Source of the DNA: DASVVT01 sp036386415
GTDB lineage: Bacteria; Acidobacteriota; Blastocatellia; Pyrinomonadales; Pyrinomonadaceae
Length of the DNA stretch: 15,957 nt
Direction: 5' to 3'
NCBI GenBank assembly: GCA_036386415.1
Contig: DASVVT010000014.1
Coordinates: 1-15,957 of the forward strand
The stretch's first letter is position 1; every line of letters starts with the position of its first letter. A program made the position numbers and the translations under genes. The notes below the pieces were generated by a model that worked only from the letters and a program-made list of their open reading frames with translations, did no database searches and was not told where the DNA came from. Positions 1 through 9,534 of this stretch are shown here, one piece after another.

Positions 1-142
1 AGAGATGGTGATGCCCGGGGATAATGTGGCGATGGAGATCGAGTTGATCGCGCCGATAGCGATGGAGAAGGGCTTAAGGTTTGCGATCCGAGAGGGAGGC
101 CGGACGGTGGGGGCGGGCACTGTCTCCGAAGTCGTTGAATAA
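1..142 (+). CDS. tuf: Elongation factor Tu, C-terminal fragment (5' end outside window)
   Basis: The first complete codon is at position 2 and the reading frame runs to a TAA at 140-142, giving the last 46 residues of a protein. They read EMVMPGDNVAMEIELIAPIA and end in GRTVGAGTVSEVVE, which is the strongly conserved end of EF-Tu domain 3. EF-Tu is the GTPase that delivers aminoacyl-tRNA to the ribosome. The gene is cut by the window edge, so the GTPase domain is not visible. The rpmG/tRNA-Trp/secE/nusG genes downstream are the usual neighbours of one tuf copy in many bacteria. Whether a second tuf copy exists elsewhere cannot be judged here. Confidence 0.95.
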   Translation, partial: EMVMPGDNVAMEIELIAPIAMEKGLRFAIREGGRTVGAGTVSEVVE

Positions 143-209
143 AAAACAGGGTCGAAAATTTGGGGATTCGATCTCTTTAGAAGTTGTTGACGAGTCTTGA
201 AGGTGAGTT

Positions 210-362
210 ATGCCACGCGATAATATTGTGCTTCAGTGCACGGACTGCAAGAGTCGCAATTATGTGACGACGAAGAATAAGAAGACGACGCCGGAGCGCC
301 TGGAGTTTCGGAAGTTTTGCCGCCGTTGCCGCAAGCACACGGGACACAAGGAAACTAAGTGA
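210..362 (+). CDS. rpmG: 50S ribosomal protein L33
   Basis: A 50-residue protein starts at ATG 210, behind a purine-rich AAGGTGA ribosome-binding site at about 200-206. It begins MPRDNIVLQCTDCKSRNY and ends in RKHTGHKETK. Two CxxC pairs (C10/C13 and C37/C40) form the zinc-ribbon version of L33, so this is the zinc-binding paralogue. L33 sits near the E site of the large subunit. Length matches the family (about 50 residues). The gene follows tuf by 67 bases and precedes tRNA-Trp and secE, its classical context. The TGA stop at 360-362 overlaps the first bases of a heptamer-based inverted repeat, so that repeat abuts the gene with no spacer. Confidence 0.95.
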   Translation: MPRDNIVLQCTDCKSRNYVTTKNKKTTPERLEFRKFCRRCRKHTGHKETK

Positions 363-451
363 GGGATGAGGGCAGAGGGATGAGGGATGGGTTAGAAAGT
401 TGGAGACCGACGGCCTTTAATTCATCCCTCCGCCCTCATCCCTTATCCCTT
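361..451. repeat. Heptamer-built inverted repeat, site 1 (unit GAGGGAT)
   Basis: The left arm (361-388) is four tandem 7-nt units: GAGGGAT, GAGGGCA, GAGGGAT, GAGGGAT. The right arm (424-451), read on the other strand, is AAGGGAT, AAGGGAT, GAGGGCG, GAGGGAT. The best pairing is 362-383 with 422-443, which is 22 positions with one mismatch. The central segment is 389-423. The element starts inside the rpmG stop codon and ends three bases before tRNA-Trp. It could form a hairpin in the rpmG-tRNA transcript. Its function is unknown, and it shares architecture but not sequence with the repeats at 1547, 4027 and 4958. Confidence 0.85.
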
Positions 452-454
452 CGT

Positions 455-527
455 GGGGGTATAGTGTCAATGGCTAGCACGTCGGTCTCCAAAACCGAAA
501 GTCCGAGTTCGAGTCTTGGTACCCCTG
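455..527 (+). tRNA. trnW: tRNA-Trp (anticodon CCA)
   Basis: A full cloverleaf can be drawn by hand. The acceptor stem is 455-461 with 520-526, including one terminal G-U pair, and G527 is the discriminator. The D stem is GTGT 464-467 with GCAC 477-480. The anticodon stem is TCGGT 482-486 with ACCGA 494-498, around the loop CTCCAAA. The anticodon at 489-491 is CCA (Trp). The variable loop has four bases. The T stem is CCGAG 503-507 with CTTGG 515-519, around the loop TTCGAGT. The 3' CCA tail is not encoded. A tRNA-Trp gene before secE-nusG is a common arrangement, so co-transcription with rpmG and secE is likely. Confidence 0.96.
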
Positions 528-554
528 AATCCATTTTGCTAAGGAAGAAGTCGA

Positions 555-965
555 GTGTCTAAGAAGGACGATCAGATGACGAGCGATAGAGACGACTCGG
601 CTGAGTTGCCGTTGCCAGAGCCGCCGCCCGCGCGCGTCAGTTCCGAGGATGTGCCGGAGAGTGTGCCTGCCCCGCGTGCGGCGCGTTTCGGCGAAGGGCC
701 GGAGGGCAAGGGCGCGCGGCGCGAGCGCGGTGTGTCGGGCGCGCGCGCAGGGTTCTTCGAGCGCACGTCGCAATTCCTGCGCGATGTGCGCGCAGAGATG
801 CGACGCGTCTCATGGCCGACCATGAACGAGGTGAAGAACACGACGATCATCACGATCGTCGCCGTGATCTTCTTTGCTGTTTATCTGTTTCTTGTGGATC
901 AGGGGCTGGCGCGTCTGATCCTGGGTCTCGAATGGCTGGCTAATAAGCTGCTCGGAGCACAATAA
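555..965 (+). CDS. secE: Protein translocase subunit SecE
   Basis: This 136-residue protein is the small essential subunit of the SecYEG translocon, which clamps SecY in the inner membrane. The diagnostic part is C-terminal: an amphipathic helix at about residues 68-85, the conserved RRVSWPTMNEV motif at 83-93, and one transmembrane helix at about 97-115. The first 65 residues are low-complexity, rich in Pro, Glu, Arg and Ala, and probably disordered. This makes the protein longer than minimal single-helix SecE (about 60-70 residues). I prefer the GTG start at 555 because AAGGAAGAAG lies just upstream (541-550). An in-frame ATG at 576 is the alternative and would not alter the functional part. 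nusG follows after 15 bases. Confidence 0.92.
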   Translation: MSKKDDQMTSDRDDSAELPLPEPPPARVSSEDVPESVPAPRAARFGEGPEGKGARRERGVSGARAGFFERTSQFLRDVRAEMRRVSWPTMNEVKNTTIITIVAVIFFAVYLFLVDQGLARLILGLEWLANKLLGAQ

Positions 966-980
966 TAGGAAGTTTTTGAG

Positions 981-1541
981 ATGAGGCAGTGGTACATCCT
1001 CCATACTTATTCGGGTCACGAGAAGAAGGTGCGTGACAGCCTGAAGGCGCGCATCCGCGACACCGATCTCCAGAACGAGATCATAGAGGTGCTCGTGCCG
1101 ACCGAGACGGTCGTCGAGATGCGCGGCAACAAGCGCGTCGAATCGTCCCGCATGTTTTATCCGGGCTACGTGCTCGTGCAGATAGAGTGCGACGAGCGCG
1201 GGCATATCCCCGACAACGTCTTTCACGCGATCAAATCGACGCCGAAAGTGACGGGGTTCGTCGGCGGTCAGAACCCCACGCCACTGACGCCGCAGGAAGT
1301 CGATCAGATCGTTCATAACGTGACGGAAGCGGCGGAGAAGCCGAAGCCGAAATTCTCTTACACGCAGGGCGAAACGGTGCGCATCAAGTCAGGCCCGTTC
1401 GCCAGCTTCACGGGCAAAGTGGAAGAGGTCAACGAGGACAAGTCCACACTGAAGGTGACGGTCACCATCTTCGGGCGCTCAACCCCCGTCGAACTGAATT
1501 TCCTGGACGTTGAAAAAGTAACGTTCGCAGAAGAAGAATGA
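981..1541 (+). CDS. nusG: Transcription termination/antitermination factor NusG
   Basis: This 186-residue protein binds the RNA polymerase clamp and beta' coiled coil. It links polymerase to Rho or to the ribosomal protein S10 (NusE). It opens with MRQWYILHTYSGHEKKVRDS, the start of the NGN domain (about residues 1-120), which contains the FYPGYVLVQIE strand. A linker and the KOW domain follow (about 128-186), with GETVRIKSGPFASFTGKVEE. The length is typical of bacterial NusG, without a large insertion. It follows secE closely, with AGGAAG upstream as ribosome-binding site, as in the widespread secE-nusG-rplK-rplA order. A heptamer-based inverted repeat begins five bases after its stop. Confidence 0.97.
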   Translation: MRQWYILHTYSGHEKKVRDSLKARIRDTDLQNEIIEVLVPTETVVEMRGNKRVESSRMFYPGYVLVQIECDERGHIPDNVFHAIKSTPKVTGFVGGQNPTPLTPQEVDQIVHNVTEAAEKPKPKFSYTQGETVRIKSGPFASFTGKVEEVNEDKSTLKVTVTIFGRSTPVELNFLDVEKVTFAEEE

Positions 1542-1546
1542 AAAGA

Positions 1547-1637
1547 AGTAGACAGTAGACGGTAGTCAGTAGCCAGTAGAAAAACCAAGGTTGCTGCTTT
1601 CTTTCTACTGACTACTGTTTACTGACTACTGACTACT
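1547..1637. repeat. Heptamer-built inverted repeat, site 2 (unit AGTAGWC)
   Basis: The left arm (1547-1582) reads AGTAGAC, AGTAGAC, GGTAGTC, AGTAGCC, AGTAGAAA. The right arm (1602-1637), read on the opposite strand, is AGTAGTC, AGTAGTC, AGTAAAC, AGTAGTC, AGTAGAAA. The 36-nt arms therefore pair in register with only a few mismatches, around a 19-nt centre. The element fills almost the whole nusG-rplK gap: it starts five bases after the nusG stop and ends eight bases before the rplK ATG. In mRNA it would form a long stem occupying the place where an rplK ribosome-binding site is expected. Confidence 0.88.
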
Positions 1638-1645
1638 TAAAAATT

Positions 1646-2071
1646 ATGGCAAAGAAGATTACAGGTTATATCAAGCTTCAGGTTCCGGCGGGGAAGGCCA
1701 ATCCGGCCCCGCCCATCGGCCCTGCGCTGGGTCAGCACGGCGTCAACATCATGGAGTTCTGCAAGGCTTTCAACGCCAAGACGGCGCAGATGGACCCGGA
1801 TTTGAAAATCCCGGTCGTGATCACAGTCTACGCGGATCGCTCCTTTACCTTTGAGACGAAGACGCCGCCCGCAGCCGATCTCTTGAAGAAGGCTTCGGGT
1901 GTGGCGAAGGGGTCAGGCAAGCCGAACCGCGAAAAGGTCGGGACGATCTCGCGCGCCAAGATTGAAGAGATCGCCCGCACGAAGATGCCCGACCTGAATA
2001 CGACGAATCTGGAGAGCGCCATCAAGACCATCGAAGGCACGGCGCGCAACATGGGACTGACCATCGAATAG
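1646..2071 (+). CDS. rplK: 50S ribosomal protein L11
   Basis: This 141-residue protein is the standard length for L11, which binds 23S rRNA in the GTPase-associated centre at the base of the stalk. The N-terminal domain starts MAKKITGYIKLQVPAGKANP and carries the proline-rich PAPPIGPALGQHGVNIMEFCK segment that contacts thiopeptides and release factors. The C-terminal RNA-binding domain has KASGVAKGSGKPN and ends in ARNMGLTIE. The start is set by the family's N terminus. No Shine-Dalgarno is visible before ATG 1646: the upstream bases are ACTACTTAAAAATT, directly after a long hairpin. Translation may depend on coupling with nusG or on the AU-rich, unstructured bases at 1638-1645. A secreted-protein gene follows 11 bases later. 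Confidence 0.97.
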   Translation: MAKKITGYIKLQVPAGKANPAPPIGPALGQHGVNIMEFCKAFNAKTAQMDPDLKIPVVITVYADRSFTFETKTPPAADLLKKASGVAKGSGKPNREKVGTISRAKIEEIARTKMPDLNTTNLESAIKTIEGTARNMGLTIE

Positions 2072-2082
2072 GAGTGGCCGAA

Positions 2083-2613
2083 ATGAATCACGCCGTCGAA
2101 AGGGCTCTATTTAGTTTGCTGGCCGTGCTGGCTCTGGTCGCTACGGTCGTCGCAGGCGGCCAGAAGAAGGACGATGGGCTGAAGAATCAATACCAGAATA
2201 TCGAAGTGGCTCAGTTCGATGTCAAAGAGGGTGTCGAGTTTCCCGCCGAGAACATGACCGGCATGATGGACGAAATCGTCTCGGAGTTGCAGGACATCAA
2301 AAAGTTTAAGCAGGTCACACGGGCGGGGGCAACTCCGGTTGACGCGGCTTCAGCGCCCACGATCCAGTTGGTCGGGACGGTGACGGAGTACAAGGCTGGC
2401 AGCCGCGCCAAACGTTATCTGATAGGTTTCGGCGCGGGGAAAACCAAAGTCGTGGCGCACGTCAAATTTATTGATAAAGCGACCGGCAACGTTCTGCTTG
2501 AGCGCGATGTGGACGGCAAAGTAGTCCTCGGTCTTTTCGGCGGCAAGTCAAAGACTTCGCTGCGCGACGTTGGCAAAGAGATCGCTTCGGTTGCCAAGAA
2601 GAAGTTTTTCTAA
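2083..2613 (+). CDS. Predicted secreted protein, DUF4410-like, between rplK and rplA
   Basis: This predicted 176-residue exported protein sits inside a ribosomal operon. I chose ATG 2083 because AGGAG at 2070-2074 lies eight bases upstream; a GTG at 2074 in the same frame is possible but has no site of its own. Residues 1-26 look like a Sec signal peptide: charged start, hydrophobic run at about 8-23, possible cut after the VVA at 22-24. No lipobox cysteine is present. The mature part alternates strands and helices: NIEVAQFDVKEGVEFP, a predicted helix MMDEIVSELQ, a VGTVTEYKAGSRAKRY segment, and a Gly/Lys-rich FGAGKTKVVAHVKFIDKATG hairpin. This pattern resembles the DUF4410 family of envelope proteins, recognised by eye and not confirmed. 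Base composition resembles the neighbours. Its role, and why it is co-transcribed with L11 and L1, are unknown. Confidence 0.7.
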   Translation: MNHAVERALFSLLAVLALVATVVAGGQKKDDGLKNQYQNIEVAQFDVKEGVEFPAENMTGMMDEIVSELQDIKKFKQVTRAGATPVDAASAPTIQLVGTVTEYKAGSRAKRYLIGFGAGKTKVVAHVKFIDKATGNVLLERDVDGKVVLGLFGGKSKTSLRDVGKEIASVAKKKFF

Positions 2614-2762
2614 ATGATTCCGGCGCGGCGTATGCGGTTCAAAAGGTTGGCCCGAGACGGACGCGACATAGACAAGAGGGAGAGATAAACGGTTGGGCGG
2701 TCGGTTGATTTGACTGGCGCGCGCGACGGAAAAATCTCGCTACGACCTCGGAGGTACGTTGA

Positions 2763-3461
2763 ATGAAAAGGCACGGAAAGAAGTACCGCGCGGCAACGGA
2801 GAAGATAGAGGCGGGCCGCAAGTATAATCTGGATGAGGGCGTGGCGAAGGTCAAAGAGATTGCTTTCGCCAAGTTTGATGAGACGGTTGAGTTGACGATG
2901 TGGCTCGGCGTCGATCCGCGCAAGGCTGATCAACTCGTGCGCGGCACGGTGGTCTTGCCGCACGGGTTGGGCAAATCCAAGACCGTCCTTGTCATCGCGC
3001 AGGGCGAAAAGATCAAGGAAGCAGAAGAGGCTGGGGCGGATTTCGTCGGCGGCGAGGAGATGGTCAACCGGATTAAGAATGAGAACTGGCTCGACTTCGA
3101 CGCCGTCATCGCCACCCCTGACATGATGCGTCTGGTCGGGGGACTGGGCAAAATCTTAGGCCCGCGCGGCCTGATGCCGAACCCGAAGACGGGCACTGTG
3201 ACGCCGGACGTGGCGAACGCTGTGCGCGAGACGAAGGCCGGTAAGGTCGAGTATCGTGTCGATAAGACGGGCGTCATCCACGTCGGCATCGGCAAAGTCT
3301 CGTTCGAGCCGGACAAGATTCAGGAGAACGCGCGCGTGCTCCTGGATGCGGTCGTCAAGGCCAAGCCGTCGACGGCCAAGGGCAAGTACGTCAAGAAGGT
3401 GAACCTGGCTCCGACGATGGGGCCGGGCGTGCTGCTTGATGAGACGGCTTACACGAAGTAG
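2763..3461 (+). CDS. rplA: 50S ribosomal protein L1
   Basis: This 232-residue protein is the normal length for L1, the mobile-stalk protein next to the E site, and in many bacteria a translational repressor of its own operon. Family landmarks are MKRHGKKYRAA at the start, KFDETVELTMWLGVDPRKADQ, the domain II segment VLPHGLGKSKTVLVIAQGE, and LVGGLGKILGPRGLMPNPKTG. GGAGG at 2750-2754 is a strong ribosome-binding site. The upstream gene is not rplK, as is usual, but a secreted-protein gene plus 149 non-coding bases (2614-2762). I see no convincing promoter or terminator in that gap. I could not find an L1-binding mimic by eye. Confidence 0.97.
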   Translation: MKRHGKKYRAATEKIEAGRKYNLDEGVAKVKEIAFAKFDETVELTMWLGVDPRKADQLVRGTVVLPHGLGKSKTVLVIAQGEKIKEAEEAGADFVGGEEMVNRIKNENWLDFDAVIATPDMMRLVGGLGKILGPRGLMPNPKTGTVTPDVANAVRETKAGKVEYRVDKTGVIHVGIGKVSFEPDKIQENARVLLDAVVKAKPSTAKGKYVKKVNLAPTMGPGVLLDETAYTK

Positions 3462-3481
3462 GAAGTGAGGACGGGAAAGAG

Positions 3482-4021
3482 ATGAAGACCAGAGAACAGA
3501 AGCAGAAGGACTTGAACGCCCTCACGGAGCAGTTTCAGAAGGCCACCGCCGCGATGATCGTGGGCTTCAATAAGATGACTGTCCCGAAGGATCAGGAGCT
3601 GCGCAACCAGTTGCGTGAAGCGGGCGTCTCCTACGAGGTCGTCAAGAACACGCTGGCGCGCAAGGCCGCCGAAGGAACACCCTTTGAGCAGGCCATAGAG
3701 CATTTCAAAGGTGTGACGGCGATTGCCACGAGCGAGGGCGACCCCGTGAACCTCTCGAAAGCGATCTCCAAGTTCACGAAGGCCAACCCCGAAGTGTTCA
3801 CTTTCAAGGCGGGCGTGGTCGAAGGCAGGGTCGTAGCGCTCGCTGAGGTAGAATCAATCGCGAACCTGCCGTCGAAGGAAGAGTTGATCTCGAAGATCAT
3901 GTTCCTGATCAATTGTCAGGCGCAACGGCTCGTGACGGTGCTCTCAGCCGTGCCGCGCAACCTGGCTATCGTGATCAAACAGATCGGCGAGCAGAAGGGC
4001 GGCACTGAGGAAACCGCCTAA
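3482..4021 (+). CDS. rplJ: 50S ribosomal protein L10
   Basis: This 179-residue L10 anchors the L7/L12 dimers to the ribosome. The N-terminal rRNA/L11-binding domain is recognisable by MKTREQKQKDLNALTEQFQK, AMIVGFNKMTVPKDQELRNQLREAG and YEVVKNTLARKAAEG. The C-terminal helix that carries L12 dimers is at the end, around MFLINCQAQRLVTVLSAVPRNLAIVIKQI. Only 20 bases separate it from rplA, so there is no room for the long L10 leader that many bacteria place before rplJ. The ribosome-binding site is modest (GAGGA or GGGAAAG upstream). Unusually, rplL does not follow directly: 271 non-coding bases with repeats and potential RNA structure intervene. Confidence 0.97.
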   Translation: MKTREQKQKDLNALTEQFQKATAAMIVGFNKMTVPKDQELRNQLREAGVSYEVVKNTLARKAAEGTPFEQAIEHFKGVTAIATSEGDPVNLSKAISKFTKANPEVFTFKAGVVEGRVVALAEVESIANLPSKEELISKIMFLINCQAQRLVTVLSAVPRNLAIVIKQIGEQKGGTEETA

Positions 4022-4026
4022 CGATT

Positions 4027-4105
4027 TTGGAATGCGGATTTCGGATTGCGGATTGAAGAATCAAGCGGGCTTTTTTTAATCCGCATTCCGCAATCCGAAA
4101 TCCGC
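4027..4105. repeat. Heptamer-built inverted repeat, site 3 (unit GCGGATT)
   Basis: The left arm (4027-4054) is TTGGAAT, GCGGATT, TCGGATT, GCGGATT. The right arm (4078-4105), read on the other strand, is GCGGATT, TCGGATT, GCGGAAT, GCGGATT. The best pairing is 4034-4054 with 4085-4105, 21 positions with one mismatch. The element is 79 nt: two 28-nt arms and a 23-nt centre. The centre contains AAGAATCAAGC, which reappears inverted in the centre of the 79-nt element at 4958-5036, so the two are copies of one family in opposite orientation. The element begins five bases after the rplJ stop. Confidence 0.88.
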
Positions 4106-4139
4106 AATGAGTAGAGTCAGCCGGACCAGGGATAAACGA

Positions 4140-4221
4140 GCGGGACGATATGTCAGATCGTTCTATTCGGCTCGGACGCTTTCAATAGCTTGCGATGCAG
4201 CAAGGTGTGTGAGCGTCCCGT
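4140..4221 (+). promoter_or_regulatory. Candidate structured leader of rplL with competing stems
   Basis: Several perfect short stems can be drawn, and some exclude each other. Stem A pairs 4140-4147 (GCGGGACG) with 4214-4221 (CGTCCCGT, one G-U). It encloses CTATT 4163-4167 / AATAG 4184-4188 and CTTGC 4189-4193 / GCAAG 4200-4204. Alternative stems reuse the same bases: ACGAT 4145-4149 with ATCGT 4157-4161, and GGACGCT 4174-4180 with AGCGTCC 4212-4218. Such alternatives directly before a terminator-shaped hairpin (4222-4271) suggest an attenuator. A ribosomal-protein ligand such as L10(L12)4 is a guess from location. No promoter was recognised within 4106-4292. Confidence 0.45.
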
Positions 4222-4271
4222 GGGTTCTCCTGCTGCTAACCATTAACGAACAGCACACTAGAACCCTTTTT
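4222..4271 (+). terminator. Terminator-shaped hairpin immediately before the rplL ribosome-binding site
   Basis: GGGTTCT (4222-4228) pairs perfectly with AGAACCC (4260-4266). Inside it TGCTG (4231-4235) pairs with CAGCA (4251-4255). Five T residues follow at 4267-4271, and the rplL Shine-Dalgarno GAGGAGG begins at the next base (4272). A stem, a T run and a start site in that order is what a transcription attenuator, or a switch that hides a translation start, looks like. The outer stem is only seven pairs with an internal loop, so termination would be leaky. This would suit a gene whose product is needed in multiple copies per ribosome. Confidence 0.5.
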
Positions 4272-4292
4272 GAGGAGGAAGAGAAAGCAATC

Positions 4293-4682
4293 ATGGCAGC
4301 TACACGTGAAGATGTGATCGAATATTTGAAGGGGATGACCCTTCTGGAAGCCTCGCAGCTCGTCAAAGAGCTGGAGGAGACCTTTGGCGTCTCGGCGGCA
4401 GCAGCGGCGGTCGCAGCAGCTCCGGCGGCGGGCGCTGGCGGCGGCGAAGCAGCCGCTCCGGTTGAAGAGAAGACAGAGTTTGACGTGATCCTACAGGCCG
4501 CTGGCGGCAACAAGATCAACGTCATCAAGGTCGTACGCGAAGTCACGGCGCTCGGTCTGAAGGAAGCCAAAGACCTCGTCGAAGCCGCTCCGAAGGCCGT
4601 CAAAGAGGGCGTGTCCAAGGAAGAGGCCGAGACGATTCGCCAGAAGCTCGCTGATGCGGGCGCGACCGTCGAAGTCAAGTAA
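4293..4682 (+). CDS. rplL: 50S ribosomal protein L7/L12
   Basis: This 129-residue protein is the stalk protein, present in several copies per ribosome, that recruits translational GTPases. The N-terminal dimerisation and L10-binding domain (about 1-33) contains EYLKGMTLLEASQLVKELEE. A flexible Ala/Gly/Pro hinge follows (about 37-58, AAAAAVAAAPAAGAGGG). The C-terminal factor-binding domain begins EKTEFDVILQAAGGNKINVI and ends in AGATVEVK, including GLKEAKDLVEAAPKAVKEG. I start it at ATG 4293 behind the strong GAGGAGG at 4272-4278; the open frame further upstream is leader sequence, not protein. Its separation from rplJ by a structured gap suggests that L12 has its own level of control. Confidence 0.97.
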   Translation: MAATREDVIEYLKGMTLLEASQLVKELEETFGVSAAAAAVAAAPAAGAGGGEAAAPVEEKTEFDVILQAAGGNKINVIKVVREVTALGLKEAKDLVEAAPKAVKEGVSKEEAETIRQKLADAGATVEVK

Positions 4683-4806
4683 GCTCGAAAGGCTGAAGGC
4701 AACAGGGGTTCGTCCGGTGCGTGGAGCGAGCGAGCGCGTGCAACGCACATCGCCGCTCCCGCATCAGAACCTCGCATTCGTCAGTCGAGTTTGATTGAGT
4801 TTTGGG

Positions 4807-4835
4807 TTGACAGTTTAATCGTTCGCGATTAAGGT
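4807..4835 (+). promoter_or_regulatory. Possible promoter with embedded dyad upstream of rpoB
   Basis: A perfect -35 hexamer TTGACA lies at 4807-4812. Seventeen bases further on the only -10 candidate is weak (TAAGGT, 4830-4835). Between and overlapping them is an inverted repeat, TTAATCG (4815-4821) and CGATTAA (4826-4832), around TTCG. As DNA this looks like an operator placed between -35 and -10. As RNA it is a seven-pair stem with a UUCG tetraloop. Either reading is plausible, and the poor -10 keeps confidence low. Confidence 0.3.
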
Positions 4836-4890
4836 AGGGGAGTAGTGAGGCGCTGGCGTTACTCCCGAAAAATTTGAGCAAGAAAAATCA

Positions 4891-4940
4891 ACCGCTTTGG
4901 CACAAAGCGGTCGGGGCATTTTGCGCCCCGACCGCGTTTT
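4891..4940 (+). terminator. Overlapping alternative hairpins, candidate attenuator before rpoBC
   Basis: Hairpin 1 pairs ACCGCTTTG (4891-4899) with CAAAGCGGT (4903-4911). Hairpin 2 pairs GCGGTCGGGGC (4907-4917) with GCCCCGACCGC (4925-4935) around a 7-nt loop, and is followed by TTTT at 4937-4940. The two share 4907-4911 and cannot both form. Hairpin 2 is eleven uninterrupted, mostly G-C pairs and resembles a weak intrinsic terminator, while hairpin 1 would pre-empt its left arm. The T tract is short and offset by one G, so full termination is unlikely and partial attenuation or RNA processing is more credible. Confidence 0.5.
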
Positions 4941-4957
4941 GGCGTCTCTATAATATT

Positions 4958-5036
4958 GCGGAATGCGGAATTCGGATTGCGGATTGAGAAACAACAGCTT
5001 GATTCTTTAATCCGCATTCCGCATTCCGCATTCCGA
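4958..5036. repeat. Heptamer-built inverted repeat, site 4 (unit GCGGAAT/GCGGATT)
   Basis: The left arm (4958-4985) is GCGGAAT, GCGGAAT, TCGGATT, GCGGATT. The right arm (5009-5036), read on the other strand, is TCGGAAT, GCGGAAT, GCGGAAT, GCGGATT. The 28-nt arms pair in register with three mismatches around a 23-nt centre. The total is 79 nt, the same as the copy at 4027-4105. The centre holds GCTTGATTCTTT, the inverse of the AAGAATCAAGC segment in that copy, so the central segments are oppositely oriented. The right arm ends 17 bases before the rpoB ATG. Confidence 0.88.
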
Positions 5037-5053
5037 AATCAAAGGAACTTCCG

Positions 5054-9532
<4,479 letters not shown>

Positions 9533-9534
9533 TA

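Larger units (their letters stand above)
4683..5053 (+). promoter_or_regulatory. rplL-rpoB intergenic leader (371 bases, no gene)
   Basis: No coding region is supported here. In order it contains: a GC-rich stretch with possible weak hairpins (4683-4800); a perfect TTGACA with an overlapping dyad (4807-4835); two mutually exclusive hairpins (4891-4935); a heptamer-built inverted repeat (4958-5036); and an AAAGGAA ribosome-binding site (5041-5047) for rpoB at 5054. In E. coli the equivalent gap holds an attenuator and an RNase III site that lower rpoBC expression relative to rplL. The position and hairpins here suggest a similar role, by analogy only. Confidence 0.6.

Noticed and set aside
2614..2762. 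A promoter or L1-binding leader before rplA
   Set aside because: TTGATT and TTGACT occur near 2705-2715, but no -10 at a suitable distance and no clear L1-site mimic could be seen.
4107..4292. An in-frame N-terminal extension of rplL
   Set aside because: The extra 62 residues do not resemble L7/L12; the strong GAGGAGG and family N terminus fix the start at 4293, and the extension region is better explained as leader RNA.
4949..4954. A perfect TATAAT before rpoB
   Set aside because: At 16-18 bases upstream there is only the GC-rich right arm of the hairpin, nothing like TTGACA, so it is not called a promoter.
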